Shown in pieces: positions 33,542-43,917 of a stretch of 64,000 nucleotides of DNA; positions within the stretch are counted from its first letter, which is position 1, and the number at the start of each line of letters is the position of its first letter. The DNA is from Sulfurospirillum diekertiae (GTDB taxonomy: Bacteria > Campylobacterota > Campylobacteria > Campylobacterales > Sulfurospirillaceae): contig NZ_CP021416.1 of the NCBI RefSeq assembly GCF_002162315.1, positions 868,001 to 932,000 of the forward strand, given 5' to 3'. The translations under genes and the position numbers were made by a program. The notes under the pieces were generated by a model that ran no database searches, was not told the DNA's origin, and saw only the letters and a program-made list of their open reading frames with translations.

Positions 33542-34159
33542 ATGATAAGCGTTGAATTTTTGATGACTTCTTTGATTGTGGTGCTGATTCCCGGGACGGG
33601 TGTTCTTTTTACGATCTCTACGGGATTAGCTCAGGGGAAAAAAGCGAGTATTTACGCGGCTCTTGGGTGTACAGCGGGAATTGTGCCACACCTTTTAGCA
33701 ACGATTTTTGGACTTGCCGCCATTATGCACACGAGTGCACTTGCGTTTGAAGTGCTGAAGTTTGCAGGTGTTTTATATCTGTTCTATCTTGCGGTCATGA
33801 CATGGAGGGACAAAGGTGGTTTTGAAACGCAGACGATTTCCATGCGCACCAGTGCAATCTCTTTAGCGACCAAAGCATTTTTACTCAATATCCTCAATCC
33901 CAAATTGACCATTTTCTTTTTGGCGTTTTTACCGCAATTTGTCAAACCAGAAACAGTATCTCCGTTGGGTGATATGTTGGTTTTAAGTGCGGTGTTTATG
34001 CTGATGACCTTTGTGGTATTTGTTATTTATGGTCTTTTAGCACATAGTTTTCGTCAAAGTGTGATGGAATCACGCCGCGTGCAAGCATGGCTACGACGTG
34101 GTTTTGCATTGACCTTTGCGGGGCTTGGCATACAACTAGCTGCATCTACACAGAAGTGA
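33542..34159 (+). CDS. LysE/RhtB family amino-acid exporter
   Basis: ATG 33542 with AAAGG upstream gives 205 residues and six membrane helices. The start EFLMTSLIVVLIPGTGVLFTISTGLAQGKKASIYAALG is the LysE signature, including the conserved PGP/PGT turn and the AxGxxxGxxxH helix. Exports amino acids or derivatives such as homoserine lactone. It follows the OsmC gene by 37 bp. A TACATGTA site lies 8 bp after its stop. Confidence 0.87.
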   Translation: MISVEFLMTSLIVVLIPGTGVLFTISTGLAQGKKASIYAALGCTAGIVPHLLATIFGLAAIMHTSALAFEVLKFAGVLYLFYLAVMTWRDKGGFETQTISMRTSAISLATKAFLLNILNPKLTIFFLAFLPQFVKPETVSPLGDMLVLSAVFMLMTFVVFVIYGLLAHSFRQSVMESRRVQAWLRRGFALTFAGLGIQLAASTQK

Positions 34160-34242
34160 CGAAAAACTTTACATGTAAAGCTCTTTAAAATTTTGGATGA
34201 TTTTTTCCAAAGAGGTCAATGCCTCTTGAGGCATATGCTTAA

Positions 34243-36447
34243 TTAGATAGCATAGGTAAGCGCATCTTTGAGGCTATCGCGGATGGCTAAAAAGTCTTCT
34301 TTTGCATTAAGGAAGAGATCAACAATTTGTGGGTCAAAATGTTTTCCACGCTCATTTTCAAAAAATTCAAAAATAGTTGCATCTTCCCATGCTTTTTTAT
34401 AACAACGGTCATGACTCAGAGCATCAAACACATCCGCAATGCTTACAATACGTGCGTAAAGATGAATCTCTGTGCCTTTAAGATTCATGGGGTAGCCTGA
34501 ACCATCGTATTTTTCATGGTGCTCTTTAGCAATGGTCGCGGCTGCCTTGAGGAGTGGTCGCGTAGAGTTTTGCAAAATGGTGTAGCCAATCATCGAGTGC
34601 GTACGCATAACCGTCCACTCTTCTTCACTTAACGAACCGGGTTTGTGTAAAATCGCATCGGGAATCCCTACTTTTCCTATATCATGCATGGGGGAAGCTG
34701 ACGCGATGAGGTCCGATTCTTTTTTATCGAGGCCGTATTTTTGAGCCAATAGGTGAGAATAGGCCGCGACACGCCTGACATGATTGCCCGTCTCCTTACT
34801 GCGGCTTTCGGCAATCTCTCCCATACAGTAAATAACCTCTTGTTGCGTTGCTTCAAGCTCTACATGTAAAGTAATAATTTCACTGACATCACGCCGGATT
34901 GCCATATATTCGAGGGGAGTATTGTTCTTATTGAAAATAGGTAAGATCGTTGAATAAACCCAATACGCTTGACCATTTTTCTTCTGGTTTTTTAAAACAC
35001 CTTTCCAGACTTTACCTTTTTTGAGCGATCCCCATAAATCAACAAATACTTCATCGGGTGTATCTTTATGACGGGTAATATTGTGATTTTTCCCAATCAC
35101 TTCTGCTTCGTTGAAGCCAGTTGTTTTATAGAAATTTTCATTGGCAAAGGTGATATTGCCTTCCAAATCCGTACGGGTCAGAATGGTACTTTTATTGATG
35201 GCATTTTCATATTGTTTGGACATATGGTATGCATCTTCAAAGTTCTGCTCCGAAATTTTGAGTTGGTTTTCAAGCGAATCATGAATTTTATGCACATTAC
35301 TAATATCCGTTCGAATGCTGATGAATTCAACAATGTTGCCATTGTGGTCTACGATAGGATTAATCACCGCATTCACCCAATACGCTGTGCCATCTTTTCG
35401 TCTATTTTTGATGACACCTTCCCATTTTTTGCCTTTTAAGATAGTCTCCCACATCTGTTTAAATGTCTCTTTGGGGACACTTGGGTGGCGCACAATGCTA
35501 TGTGGTTGTCCTATCAATTCTTCATAACGATAACCTGAGATTTGACAAAATTTATCATTGGCATAGGTGATGATGCCTTCTTTATTGGTCTTTGAAACGA
35601 TGGTACTGCGATCAACCGCATTTTTATACTCTTGCAACATCGTTTTTTGATAGAAATTTTCTTTGGTTTTTCGTCCAAAATCAATCCAATAAGCGATTTT
35701 TTGCAAGAGTTCTTCCCCAATAAAAGGTTTATGAAAAAACTCATTGGCTCCTTGTTTGATAAGCTTTCTAACGGTATTTGCGTTGTAGTGTTCTGTAAGG
35801 ACAAAAATAGGAATGTGGATACTCTGTTTCATGGAGCGAAATTGCACTAAAAAGGATTCACCCTTGTTATTGGAAGAGGTAAAGTCAAGGATAATAAGAT
35901 CAAAAGGTGTGTCATTAAGAAGTCTTTGTGCACTAGGACTATCATACGCGATCTCAACATGATAGTTTAGCGGTTCTAAAAGTTCTCGAATGTGCTGTGC
36001 GCTTGTGGGTGAATCATCAATGACTAAAATAGAGTTGGTTGTATTTTTTAAAATGGCTTTCATGGTTCTATCAATCTCTTGTCCCACAAACGAGAGCGGA
36101 GAGGTTTTGCATAGATAGCCTAAAACGCCATAGTGTGACCAATCATTGCATCGTTTTGTTTTGGTGTCTGACGTGTAAACAAGGATTTTATGTTTTTCAA
36201 AAATATGAAGATTTTGCAAAATAAGCTCCCCTTCGCCATCAGGAAGCGTTAGATCTAAAACAATCAAGTCAAAGGATAAAAAGGTGAGAAGTTCTATGGC
36301 CGCGTGTAAAGTGTTTGCATGTCGTATGGGATAACCCAAAGCGTTAAGCTCTTTTTGAAGCATTTTTGAAAACATTCGTGAATGATCAATGATAAGAATT
36401 GAGCCTACATTGGCTTCCTTTGGAATTGATTTTAGGTCAATTGTCAT
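34243..36447 (-). CDS. Dual-receiver, dual-PAS HD-GYP c-di-GMP phosphodiesterase
   Basis: 734 residues: receiver 1 (about 14-130, LIVLDLTLPDGEGE), receiver 2 (about 138-255, LIILDFTSSNNKGE), two PAS domains (about 275-385 and 405-520) that share the NDKFCQISGY / NENFYKTTGF form, and an HD-GYP domain (about 535-720) with ETGNHVRRV, MHDIGKVGIPDAILHKPG, THSMIGYTIL and HHEKYDGSGYP. All metal-binding His/Asp are present. The ATG has GAGGAA upstream. A TACATGTA site at 34859 codes Leu-His-Val. Probably a soluble sensor that lowers c-di-GMP. Confidence 0.93.
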   Translation of the reverse strand: MTIDLKSIPKEANVGSILIIDHSRMFSKMLQKELNALGYPIRHANTLHAAIELLTFLSFDLIVLDLTLPDGEGELILQNLHIFEKHKILVYTSDTKTKRCNDWSHYGVLGYLCKTSPLSFVGQEIDRTMKAILKNTTNSILVIDDSPTSAQHIRELLEPLNYHVEIAYDSPSAQRLLNDTPFDLIILDFTSSNNKGESFLVQFRSMKQSIHIPIFVLTEHYNANTVRKLIKQGANEFFHKPFIGEELLQKIAYWIDFGRKTKENFYQKTMLQEYKNAVDRSTIVSKTNKEGIITYANDKFCQISGYRYEELIGQPHSIVRHPSVPKETFKQMWETILKGKKWEGVIKNRRKDGTAYWVNAVINPIVDHNGNIVEFISIRTDISNVHKIHDSLENQLKISEQNFEDAYHMSKQYENAINKSTILTRTDLEGNITFANENFYKTTGFNEAEVIGKNHNITRHKDTPDEVFVDLWGSLKKGKVWKGVLKNQKKNGQAYWVYSTILPIFNKNNTPLEYMAIRRDVSEIITLHVELEATQQEVIYCMGEIAESRSKETGNHVRRVAAYSHLLAQKYGLDKKESDLIASASPMHDIGKVGIPDAILHKPGSLSEEEWTVMRTHSMIGYTILQNSTRPLLKAAATIAKEHHEKYDGSGYPMNLKGTEIHLYARIVSIADVFDALSHDRCYKKAWEDATIFEFFENERGKHFDPQIVDLFLNAKEDFLAIRDSLKDALTYAI

Positions 36448-36569
36448 AAAAATTCCTCATAAAACATTAAAGATAGAAAGCAATCAAATAGGATCAAACG
36501 ATCGTTTGCGAACATGTTTACATGTAAAGTAAAGAGGCTTTCCTTCCTTTACATGTAAAAAATATAATT

Positions 36570-38176
36570 CTACTGAAACTGTCCTAATTTTAGATTGAGA
36601 TTTTCAGCCAATTTAGAGAGATGATCCGCAGCAGAGGCAATTTCTTCAACACTTCTTGCATTTTCGCTGGTAAGAGAGTTGATGTTGGTGACAAGATCGA
36701 CAATTTTATCGGTATCATTTGCAATTTGATGCGAATTGTTGGCACTAATCATGACAGATTCCACGCTCTCATTCATAACCGAAGCGGTGCTCATAATCGT
36801 CTCTTCAACATTGGTAGAGACTCCTGCGAGGCGCCTGATATTTTGAGCATTCTTGGTCATCTTTTCGGATGAATTGACAATGGATTGAACAATCACATTA
36901 ATGGTTGCATTGATCTCGGTTAAGGAAGATTGTGTGCGTTCGGCTAGTTTGCGCACTTCATCAGCGACGACAGCAAAACCACGTCCATGTTCACCTGCAC
37001 GCGCAGCTTCAATCGCCGCATTAAGGGCGAGCAGATTGGTTTGATCGGCAATATCGGATATGACCGTCAAAATCTCTTTCACTTGTTCCGCATCTTTACT
37101 CATTTGCTCTAATTGTCCTGCTAAAGTCGTTTCTGCTTCACTGGCAAGTTCCACATCTTCTTTCAGCATTATGACCTCTTTTTTAGCCGATTCAAGTTTA
37201 TCACCCGCTAGTTCAATACTTTTTTTCATCTCTTCCGAGAGAATAGCCGTTTCTTGGACAAACTTCTTAATGGTGATAATCTCTTCAATCGTGTTATTGA
37301 CAATTACGGTGCTGTTTTCAGCATTGCGCCCGATTTGCATACTGGTGGTACTCAGCTCATGAGAAACAGAAGCATTTTCAGATGATGAGTGCTTCACATC
37401 ATCAATGATGGTTTCTAGGGTATCAACGAGACTATTAAAGCTATTGACGATCTCTTGAATCTCATTTTTTGCCATAGTTGATACGAAATTTAAGCTCTTT
37501 ATTTTGAACAAAGCCTGCGATGCCATCACGAATCAAAAAGACTCCGTTCATAATGTTGTTGCGGATGATAATGACAAGAACAATCACAGCAAGAGCCACC
37601 ATCAAGGATAAACCTATCATGATGGTCGTTGCACTACTTTTGGCACTCATCGCTTCTTTGGCATCATTTTTGGCTAATGTTTGGTTATATGCCATATGCT
37701 CTTCAAGTGTTTTTACCATATCCCCAACGATTGAGCCATGATCGTAAGCAGATGTTTTTGCTTCAGTATTTTTGCCGTCATCTGAAAGTTTAAAAATTTT
37801 ATCGACCACGGGAATATAAATAGCCATTATTTCTTGTTCTTTTTTGTAAAACGCTTTGTCTGTATCATCAGAAAGCATGACTTCGTATTTCTTAAAATAG
37901 GTATCAAAAGAGGTATGATATTCTTTGAATTTGGCTTCAAGTTTTTTTTTGTTCATTTCTATCATCTGTTGCTAGATGCTCCCACATCGTAACGCGCATC
38001 GTGCTAAAATCCTGCAACATATTGCCCATTAATAGGACACTTGGTAGCGAATTGACATTGCACGTATTTGTCTTTTCATAGACTTGTTCCATTTTTTGAA
38101 TACTTATGATAAAAACTGCCCCAATACCTAAAATGGCAATAGCTAATATCGCCATCAACTGTTTTGATATACTCAT
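36570..38176 (-). pseudogene. Methyl-accepting chemotaxis protein broken by two single-base length changes
   Basis: Three overlapping frames together make one chemoreceptor. 38176-37937 gives the first membrane helix and the start of the ligand domain; 37965-37462 the rest of the four-helix domain, the second helix and the start of HAMP; 37529-36570 the signalling domain ([28 protein letters not shown]). The first switch is at a run of nine A (plus-strand T 37942-37950), where eight would keep the frame; the second is at a run of six (37465-37470), where seven would. Real decay, phase variation or sequencing errors are all possible. Confidence 0.85.
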
Positions 38177-38606
38177 AGTCGACTCCTTTTTTGGCTTAGT
38201 GTATTTTTAGTTGTTAGTGTAAGTATTAAGGGCTTTGTGAGTTTTTTTTAATTTTTCATACTAATGTGTGGTTTTGCAAAAAGAGCGTTTTTAAAAATAT
38301 AATGAAGGCATATAATAATTTCTTACCAATACTTTTCACGCTAAAAACCCTTTATGTCTTGCTAATAAACCTAATAATTATAAAAGCTGCTAAAATTCCT
38401 ATTTGTATTTATTTTCCCTTGAAAATTAAAAATAACTAAACAATGATAGAATAAGAATTGATTAAAAATTAATACTATTAGCATTGTAAGTCAATATAAA
38501 AAAATACATCAATGTCCCATGGGACATTGATGCAAAAGAGTTATCAAAGTAAACTCATAAAAAAGTCTACCTATGACAGGAACTGTTTAGAAAGAGCAAG
38601 AAGGTC
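38177..38606 (+). promoter_or_regulatory. 430-bp intergenic region with a perfect 26-bp palindrome before an XRE gene
   Basis: Bases 38507-38532 form a perfect palindrome whose centre is TGTCCCATGGGACA, 75 bp upstream of the ATG of the small XRE-type regulator. This is a good operator candidate for autoregulation. The rest is AT-rich, with a TATAAT-like stretch near 38300 and no further ORF. Confidence 0.6.
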
Positions 38607-38849
38607 ATGAATTCATATGATGCTGAAGCAATTCATGCTCAAATACGCCACAATGTAAAGCTATTGAGAGAAAAAAGAGGTAAAAGTCAACTTGAGATGG
38701 CTTTGGCGATTGGACATTCTTCAGCAGCATTTTATGCTAAGGCCGAGCTTGGTATTCAGCATAAAAAATTTAATGTTGAGCATTTATGCAAAATTGCCAA
38801 TGTATTGGAAGTCGATATTCGTGATTTTTTTAAAAATATAGAGGAATAG
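38607..38849 (+). CDS. Small XRE-family helix-turn-helix regulator
   Basis: 80 residues that are almost only the DNA-binding domain: IRHNVKLLREKRGKSQLEMALAIG then SSAAFYAKAELG and FNVEHLCKIANVLEVDIRDFF. The second and third helices match the HTH_3 pattern. It stands alone, upstream of a hairpin terminator, with the palindrome at 38507-38532 in its promoter region. Target genes are unknown; the broken chemoreceptor diverges on the other side. Confidence 0.88.
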   Translation: MNSYDAEAIHAQIRHNVKLLREKRGKSQLEMALAIGHSSAAFYAKAELGIQHKKFNVEHLCKIANVLEVDIRDFFKNIEE

Positions 38850-38868
38850 GGCTTTACATGTAAAGCCC
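38849..38868. terminator. Perfect 20-bp palindromic terminator with TTTACATGTAAA core
   Basis: GGGCTTTACATGTAAAGCCC starts at the last base of the XRE stop codon and is followed by TT on the plus strand; it lies 9 bp before the stop of the opposing yebC gene. It can serve both directions. Confidence 0.6.
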
Positions 38869-38876
38869 TTGGAATG

Positions 38877-39587
38877 TTATCCGATGTTGGTATAAACGGC
38901 TTGTACGTCGTCGTCATCTTCGATTTTTTCGATGATTTTTTCGACATCAACCATTTGTTCTTCCGTGAAAGTGATAGGTGTGTTTGCAATGCGCTCTAGG
39001 TTTGCTTTAGTTAAGCTAATGCCAAGACGGTCAAATGCGGCTGAAAGCGTTCCGAAATTGGTGTAATCAGCATAAACTAGCACCACGCCATCTTCTTCCT
39101 CAATCTCTTCAAGACCTGCATCAATCAGTTCAAGTTCTAATTCTTCAATGTCCATATCCGCAGTCTTAGCAAACTCAAAAACAGCCTTACGAGAGAACAT
39201 AAACTCTAATGAACCATTGTTAAGCATCTCTCCGCCCGCTTTTTTAAAGGCACTCTTGATGTTGGCGACTGAGCGGGTATTATTATCGGTAGCACACTCG
39301 ACAAAAAAGAGTGAACCATGAGGCCCTTTGCCTTCAAACGTAACTTCATTCAGGGTTTGTGCATCTTTGCCAAGCGCTCTTTTAATCGCGGCATCAATGT
39401 TGTCTTTAGGCATATTTTCCGCTTTAGCATTGAGGATAGCCGTGCGGAGTTTTGCATTACTCTCAGGGTCACCACCACCTTCTTTTGCTGCCATCATGAT
39501 CGTACGGCCAAGTCTTGGAAATACGCGTGACATATTTCCCCATCGTTTCATTTTCGCTGCTTTTCGGTATTCAAACGCTCTTCCCAT
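38877..39587 (-). CDS. yebC: YebC/PmpR family protein
   Basis: ATG 39587 ([21 protein letters not shown]) behind AAGGA gives 236 residues, the usual length. The N-terminal basic helix bundle and the [23 protein letters not shown] segment are diagnostic. YebC-type proteins have been described as transcription regulators and, more recently, as factors that help ribosomes through proline stretches. Monocistronic here. No oddities. Confidence 0.95.
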   Translation of the reverse strand: MGRAFEYRKAAKMKRWGNMSRVFPRLGRTIMMAAKEGGGDPESNAKLRTAILNAKAENMPKDNIDAAIKRALGKDAQTLNEVTFEGKGPHGSLFFVECATDNNTRSVANIKSAFKKAGGEMLNNGSLEFMFSRKAVFEFAKTADMDIEELELELIDAGLEEIEEEDGVVLVYADYTNFGTLSAAFDRLGISLTKANLERIANTPITFTEEQMVDVEKIIEKIEDDDDVQAVYTNIG

Positions 39588-39709
39588 AGGGGTCAATTCC
39601 TTGTATGATATTCTAAATAGTGCATTATTATAGCTTGTTTATACCTTGTTTAAAATAAGAGTTTTTTTCTATAATACTTTAGCACTTCATGCATTCAAAG
39701 GATAGTAGA

Positions 39710-40307
39710 ATGGAAAATCTCAAAAAAAATTTACAAAAAACATGGGTTTGAACTCATTTGTGTCCCCACAAAAGAGGAGGCACTCAGTGTTGCGATGAGT
39801 TTCATCAAACCACATATGAGTATAGGTTTGGGTGGATCAACGACAGTGAAAGAGATAGGTTTATACGATCATGTTACTTCTCGTAAGGATATTACGCTTT
39901 TTAATCAGTACGAATCTGGCATTAGTATGGAAGAGAATAGCGATCGTAGACACAAAGGAATATTGGCTGACTTGTATATTACAAGTACCAATGCACTGAC
40001 TAAAAACGGTGAGCTGGTCAATGCCGATGGAAGTGGAAACAGGGTTGCCGCACAGATTTTTGGACCTAAAAAGGTGCTCATTATCGCAGGAATCAATAAA
40101 TTGGTTGAAAATGTGGAAGAGGGCTTTAAGCGCATTCATGATGTCGCTAGTCCTAAAAATATTGAACGAATGAATAAGGCGGCCATTAGCTTAGGAAAAG
40201 AACCTCGCTATAACATCAATAATATTGGTAAAAAATTCACATATATCAATGGTGATGATGAAGGTCGTACAACGATTATTTTAGTGGATGAAGTGCTTGG
40301 CTATTAA
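39710..40307 (+). pseudogene. LUD-domain protein with a frameshift near the start
   Basis: ATG 39710 begins MENLKKNLQK and hits a stop after 13 codons; one frame over, from about 39740, the sequence continues as HGFELICVPTKEEALSVAMS and then MSIGLGGSTTVKEIGLYD to the stop at 40307. This is a normal LUD (LutB/LutC-like, YkgG) protein of about 198 residues, with the GGSTTVKEIG ligand-binding loop. One extra A in the run at 39722-39729 or at 39735-39740 explains the break. The total length is 3n+1. Sequencing error, slippage or decay remain open. Confidence 0.8.
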
Positions 40308-40481
40308 AATGTTTCTATACGAAGCGTTTTACATGTAAACGGGTATTTTTGTTAGATTCTCCAAGAAATTTTGCATTAAAGTAAAATTATAAGAAGTTTA
40401 TTAAGCTCCTATCGTTACGATAAGACAAATAGGGCTTAATAACTTATTTTTGTAATATTAAAATTTCATAAGGAGCAATCA

Positions 40482-41423
40482 ATGAGAAGATCACTTTTAG
40501 TAAGTGCGGCAGCGGTGTGTCTTGGGGCATCTCTCTATGGGGCAGAGTTTATCAACGTTTTAACAGGTGGAACAAGCGGTATTTACTATCCCCTCGGTGT
40601 TGCACTTTCTCAAATGTATGCTAAAGCAATTCCCGATTCTAAAACAGCGGTTCAAGCCACCAAAGCCAGCGTTGAAAACCTCAATCTTCTTCAAGCAGGG
40701 CGTGGTGAAGTCGCGATCTCTTTAGGTGACTCTTTTTCGGATGCCTATAAAGGTGACGCCGATGCTGGTTTTAAAGCTCCCCTTTCCAAACTTCGTACCA
40801 TTAGTGCTTTGTATCCCAACTACATTCACTTTGTTGCAGCAGCTGATTCGGGCATTAAATCGTTTGCAGATATCAAAGGCAAACGTATCTCTGTGGGTGC
40901 TCCAAAATCAGGCACAGCGTTAAATTCTAAAAAGATTCTGGAAGCTGCAGGCATTAAATACGAAGATTTCTCCAAAGTTGAGTATCTCTCTTACGCTGAG
41001 TCAGTGGAACTCATGAAAAACAGACAACTGGATGTCACCTTACTTTCATCCGGTGCGGGTGTTGCAGCCCTTCGTGATCTTGCAACCTCACAAAAAGTCG
41101 TCTTTTTGAGTATTCCCGAAGAGATCGTAAAAAAAATTGACGATCCTGCGTATCAAGTTGGCATTATTCCTGCCAATACCTATGAAGGTCAAACAACAGA
41201 TGTGCAAACCATTTCCGTACAAAATTTCCTTGTAACTCATGCAGGTGTTTCTGAAAAAACCGTCTATTTGATGACAAAAACAATGTTTGAAAACTTAGAC
41301 CAAATGGTAGCAGCACATGCCGCAGCTAAAGGAATTAGTCTTGCGAATGCAGCAAAAAATCCACCTGCTCCTTTACATCCTGGTGCTGAGAAATACTACA
41401 AAGAGATGGGAATTATTAAATAA
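40482..41423 (+). CDS. TRAP transporter substrate-binding protein, TAXI family
   Basis: 313 residues with a signal peptide (about 1-22, MRRSLLVSAAAVCLGASLYG) and the TAXI opening FINVLTGGTSGIYYPLGVALS. The later ADIKGKRISVGAPKSGT segment is also typical. It delivers a dicarboxylate-like or amino-acid solute to the fused permease encoded next, driven by an ion gradient. AAGGAG before the ATG. A TACATGTA site (40328) lies in its upstream region. The solute is unknown. Confidence 0.93.
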   Translation: MRRSLLVSAAAVCLGASLYGAEFINVLTGGTSGIYYPLGVALSQMYAKAIPDSKTAVQATKASVENLNLLQAGRGEVAISLGDSFSDAYKGDADAGFKAPLSKLRTISALYPNYIHFVAAADSGIKSFADIKGKRISVGAPKSGTALNSKKILEAAGIKYEDFSKVEYLSYAESVELMKNRQLDVTLLSSGAGVAALRDLATSQKVVFLSIPEEIVKKIDDPAYQVGIIPANTYEGQTTDVQTISVQNFLVTHAGVSEKTVYLMTKTMFENLDQMVAAHAAAKGISLANAAKNPPAPLHPGAEKYYKEMGIIK

Positions 41424-41442
41424 AATTGTTGAAGGAATCAGT

Positions 41443-43509
41443 ATGTCTGCCTTAGTAACCGAAGAAGTTCACGAAGATACTTCCGATTTTGAAGAGCACG
41501 GTCACCAACGTCAGCTTATAGGCTGGGCGTCACGGCTAGTGATGTTTGGTGCGCTCGCATTTTCTGCCTATCAGATCTCTGTTGCGGCATTTCACCCATT
41601 TTCCAGTTTGATTATTAGATCTTTACATGTAAGCTTTTTAATCTTCTTGATCTTTATGCTTTATCCTGCAACGAAGAGTGGTCGTACACAGCAAAGCATT
41701 CCTTGGTATGACCTTATACTCTCAATTTTTGGGTTTGCACTTGGTTTTTACCACCTTGTCTTTGAAGCAGACCTCATTGAACGTTCGGGTGATCCTACCA
41801 CGATGGATCTTGTGGTTGCGACCGCTGCTAGTTTGTTGGTTTTTGAAGCGGCACGCCGTGTAGTTGGCTGGGCATTAACGTTAGTCTGTGGACTCTTTTT
41901 AGCCTATGGATTTTTTGGACAGTATTTGCCTCTTTCCATCGCACATCGCGGATTTGGTTTTGATCAAATTGTGAGCCAACTCTACCTTGGCAGTGATGGT
42001 ATTTTGGGTACACCTACACTGGTTTCGGCGACGTATATCTTTTTGTTCATTCTTTTTGGCACATTTTTAGAAAATGCAGGCATGATTCGTCTCTTTAATG
42101 CACTTGCTCTTGGACTTGTAGGTCGTGCACAAGGTGGACCTGCAAAGGTTGCCGTTATCTCTTCAGGACTTATGGGAACCATTTCAGGTTCAGGTGTTGC
42201 CAACGTTCTAACCGTAGGACAATTTACGATTCCGCTCATGAAGCGCTTTGGGTATAGCTCTGTTTTTGCGGGTGCTGTTGAAGCGACTTCTTCTATGGGT
42301 GGGCAGATTATGCCACCTGTTATGGGCGCGGTAGCGTTTATTATGGCGGAGACGTTGAATGTAGCGTATTCGGATATTGTTATGGCTGCGATTATTCCCG
42401 CAATGTTGTATTACTTTACCGCCTTTTGGATGGTACATCTTGAAGCAGGACGTTTAAAGCTTTTAGGAATTCCTGCCGATCAATGTCCCAATCCTTGGAA
42501 AGAGCTCAAAGCCAGCTGGTACTTAGCGCTTCCACTTGCCGCCTTAGTATACATGCTTTTTCATGGCTTCACTCCGATGTTTGCAGGTATGATGGGTCTG
42601 ACATTAACGGCTGTCTTGATTCTTGGTGCAGCATTGGCTGCTCGCATTTCTCAAGTCGCGTTACGTTATGTTTTTTGGGTGGCTATTGCCCTTGGTGCAT
42701 CTTCTTTTTTAGAATGGGGCATTGTACCAGTGTTGGGTCTCATTGCATTTTTAGTTGCTCTTAATTTTGTCGTGAAAGGCGGACGTGATACACTTCGTAC
42801 GATGAAAATGGCGCTTATTGATGGAGCAAAACAAGCACTTGGCGTGGGAATCGCGTGTGCAATTGTGGGAGTCATCATCGGTGTGTTAACCCTGACGGGT
42901 GCGGCATCTAACTTTGCTGGATTTATCCTTGAAGTTGGAAAAACGAGCCTTTTCCTCTCTTTGGTGTTAACGATGGTTGCATGTATTATCTTGGGTATGG
43001 GTATTCCGACCATTCCTAACTACATCATCACAAGCTCTATCGCGGCACCAGCCCTTTTAAAACTGGGCGTACCACTTATTGTAAGTCACATGTTCGTCTT
43101 TTACTTTGGTATTATGGCCGACCTAACCCCTCCCGTTGCATTGGCAGCATTTGCAGCAGCGTCGATTGCCAAAGCTTCCGCTATGAAAATTGGCTTTAAA
43201 GCAACACAGATTGCCATTGCAGGGTTTGTTGTTCCCTTTATGGCTGTATATGATCCTGCGTTAATGCTTCAAGGTGATCCGACATGGATGGCAGTTGTTT
43301 ACATTGTCCTCAAAGCCTTGTTGGCGATTTATCTCTGGGGCTGTGCTGCGATTGGCTATTTGTGGTCGCCATTGCATATGGGTGAGCGTATCTTTGCCGC
43401 AGCCTCCGCTGCACTTTTGGTAGCAGCACTTCCTGCAACCGACGAAGCTGGATTTGCGTTTGGGTTGATGTTTATTGCATGGAATTGGTGGAAAAATCGT
43501 AAACGATGA
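41443..43509 (+). CDS. TRAP transporter fused permease (4TM/12TM, DctQM-like)
   Basis: GAAGGA selects ATG 41443 (688 residues); the frame is open further upstream but overlaps the binding-protein gene. The N-terminal 150 residues form the small four-helix part and the rest the large DctM-like part with GTISGSGVANVLTVGQFTIPLM and ILGMGIPTIPNYIITSSIAAPALL, both TRAP signatures. It sits in the inner membrane. Its stop overlaps the start of the DUF1850 gene, a common TAXI-TRAP arrangement. Confidence 0.93.
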   Translation: MSALVTEEVHEDTSDFEEHGHQRQLIGWASRLVMFGALAFSAYQISVAAFHPFSSLIIRSLHVSFLIFLIFMLYPATKSGRTQQSIPWYDLILSIFGFALGFYHLVFEADLIERSGDPTTMDLVVATAASLLVFEAARRVVGWALTLVCGLFLAYGFFGQYLPLSIAHRGFGFDQIVSQLYLGSDGILGTPTLVSATYIFLFILFGTFLENAGMIRLFNALALGLVGRAQGGPAKVAVISSGLMGTISGSGVANVLTVGQFTIPLMKRFGYSSVFAGAVEATSSMGGQIMPPVMGAVAFIMAETLNVAYSDIVMAAIIPAMLYYFTAFWMVHLEAGRLKLLGIPADQCPNPWKELKASWYLALPLAALVYMLFHGFTPMFAGMMGLTLTAVLILGAALAARISQVALRYVFWVAIALGASSFLEWGIVPVLGLIAFLVALNFVVKGGRDTLRTMKMALIDGAKQALGVGIACAIVGVIIGVLTLTGAASNFAGFILEVGKTSLFLSLVLTMVACIILGMGIPTIPNYIITSSIAAPALLKLGVPLIVSHMFVFYFGIMADLTPPVALAAFAAASIAKASAMKIGFKATQIAIAGFVVPFMAVYDPALMLQGDPTWMAVVYIVLKALLAIYLWGCAAIGYLWSPLHMGERIFAAASAALLVAALPATDEAGFAFGLMFIAWNWWKNRKR

Positions 43510-43883
43510 TGGCTTTATGTATGAGCTCAGGAGCAGTGACTGTAACACTGTTCCTGAACTCTTTTACCCTTGCTTGGATGCACTCTGTTGAAAAAATTCG
43601 TTGGGAAGAGCAGTGGAGAATTGAAGGAAACTCTTTACATGTAATTTCTGCGAGTGTGCGCGGAAGTGGAGCAGGGATGGAACCGCCGCTAGATTCTATC
43701 TTCAAAGAGGGTGCTTGGCACTACACACCTCATGTTCCACCACAAAAAGAACTTAGACTTGCTCATTCACCTTTTACCCAGGAGTATGAACTCTGCTTTG
43801 ATGGGCGATGTACGCCTTTAAATGACTTTTTTTTAACACTGCCCCAAATCGATACTATTGTTCTTGAAGCCTGCGAACGCTAG
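43506..43883 (+). CDS. DUF1850 protein of the TAXI-TRAP operon
   Basis: 125 residues, starting at ATG 43506 inside the end of the permease gene (the in-frame ATG at 43509 is also possible). It has one N-terminal hydrophobic segment and the short conserved stretch FTLAWMHSVEKIRWEEQWRI and FTLAW/HSVE typical of DUF1850. Function unknown, but DUF1850 genes regularly accompany TAXI-type TRAP transporters. A TACATGTA site (43634) codes Leu-His-Val. Confidence 0.85.
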   Translation: MMALCMSSGAVTVTLFLNSFTLAWMHSVEKIRWEEQWRIEGNSLHVISASVRGSGAGMEPPLDSIFKEGAWHYTPHVPPQKELRLAHSPFTQEYELCFDGRCTPLNDFFLTLPQIDTIVLEACER

Positions 43884-43917
43884 AATACCGCCACTTTTTA
43901 CATGTAAGGCAATTTTC

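Noticed and set aside
36570-38176. Three separate small genes in this stretch
   Set aside because: Their products are consecutive parts of one chemoreceptor and meet at A/T runs, so one broken gene explains them better.
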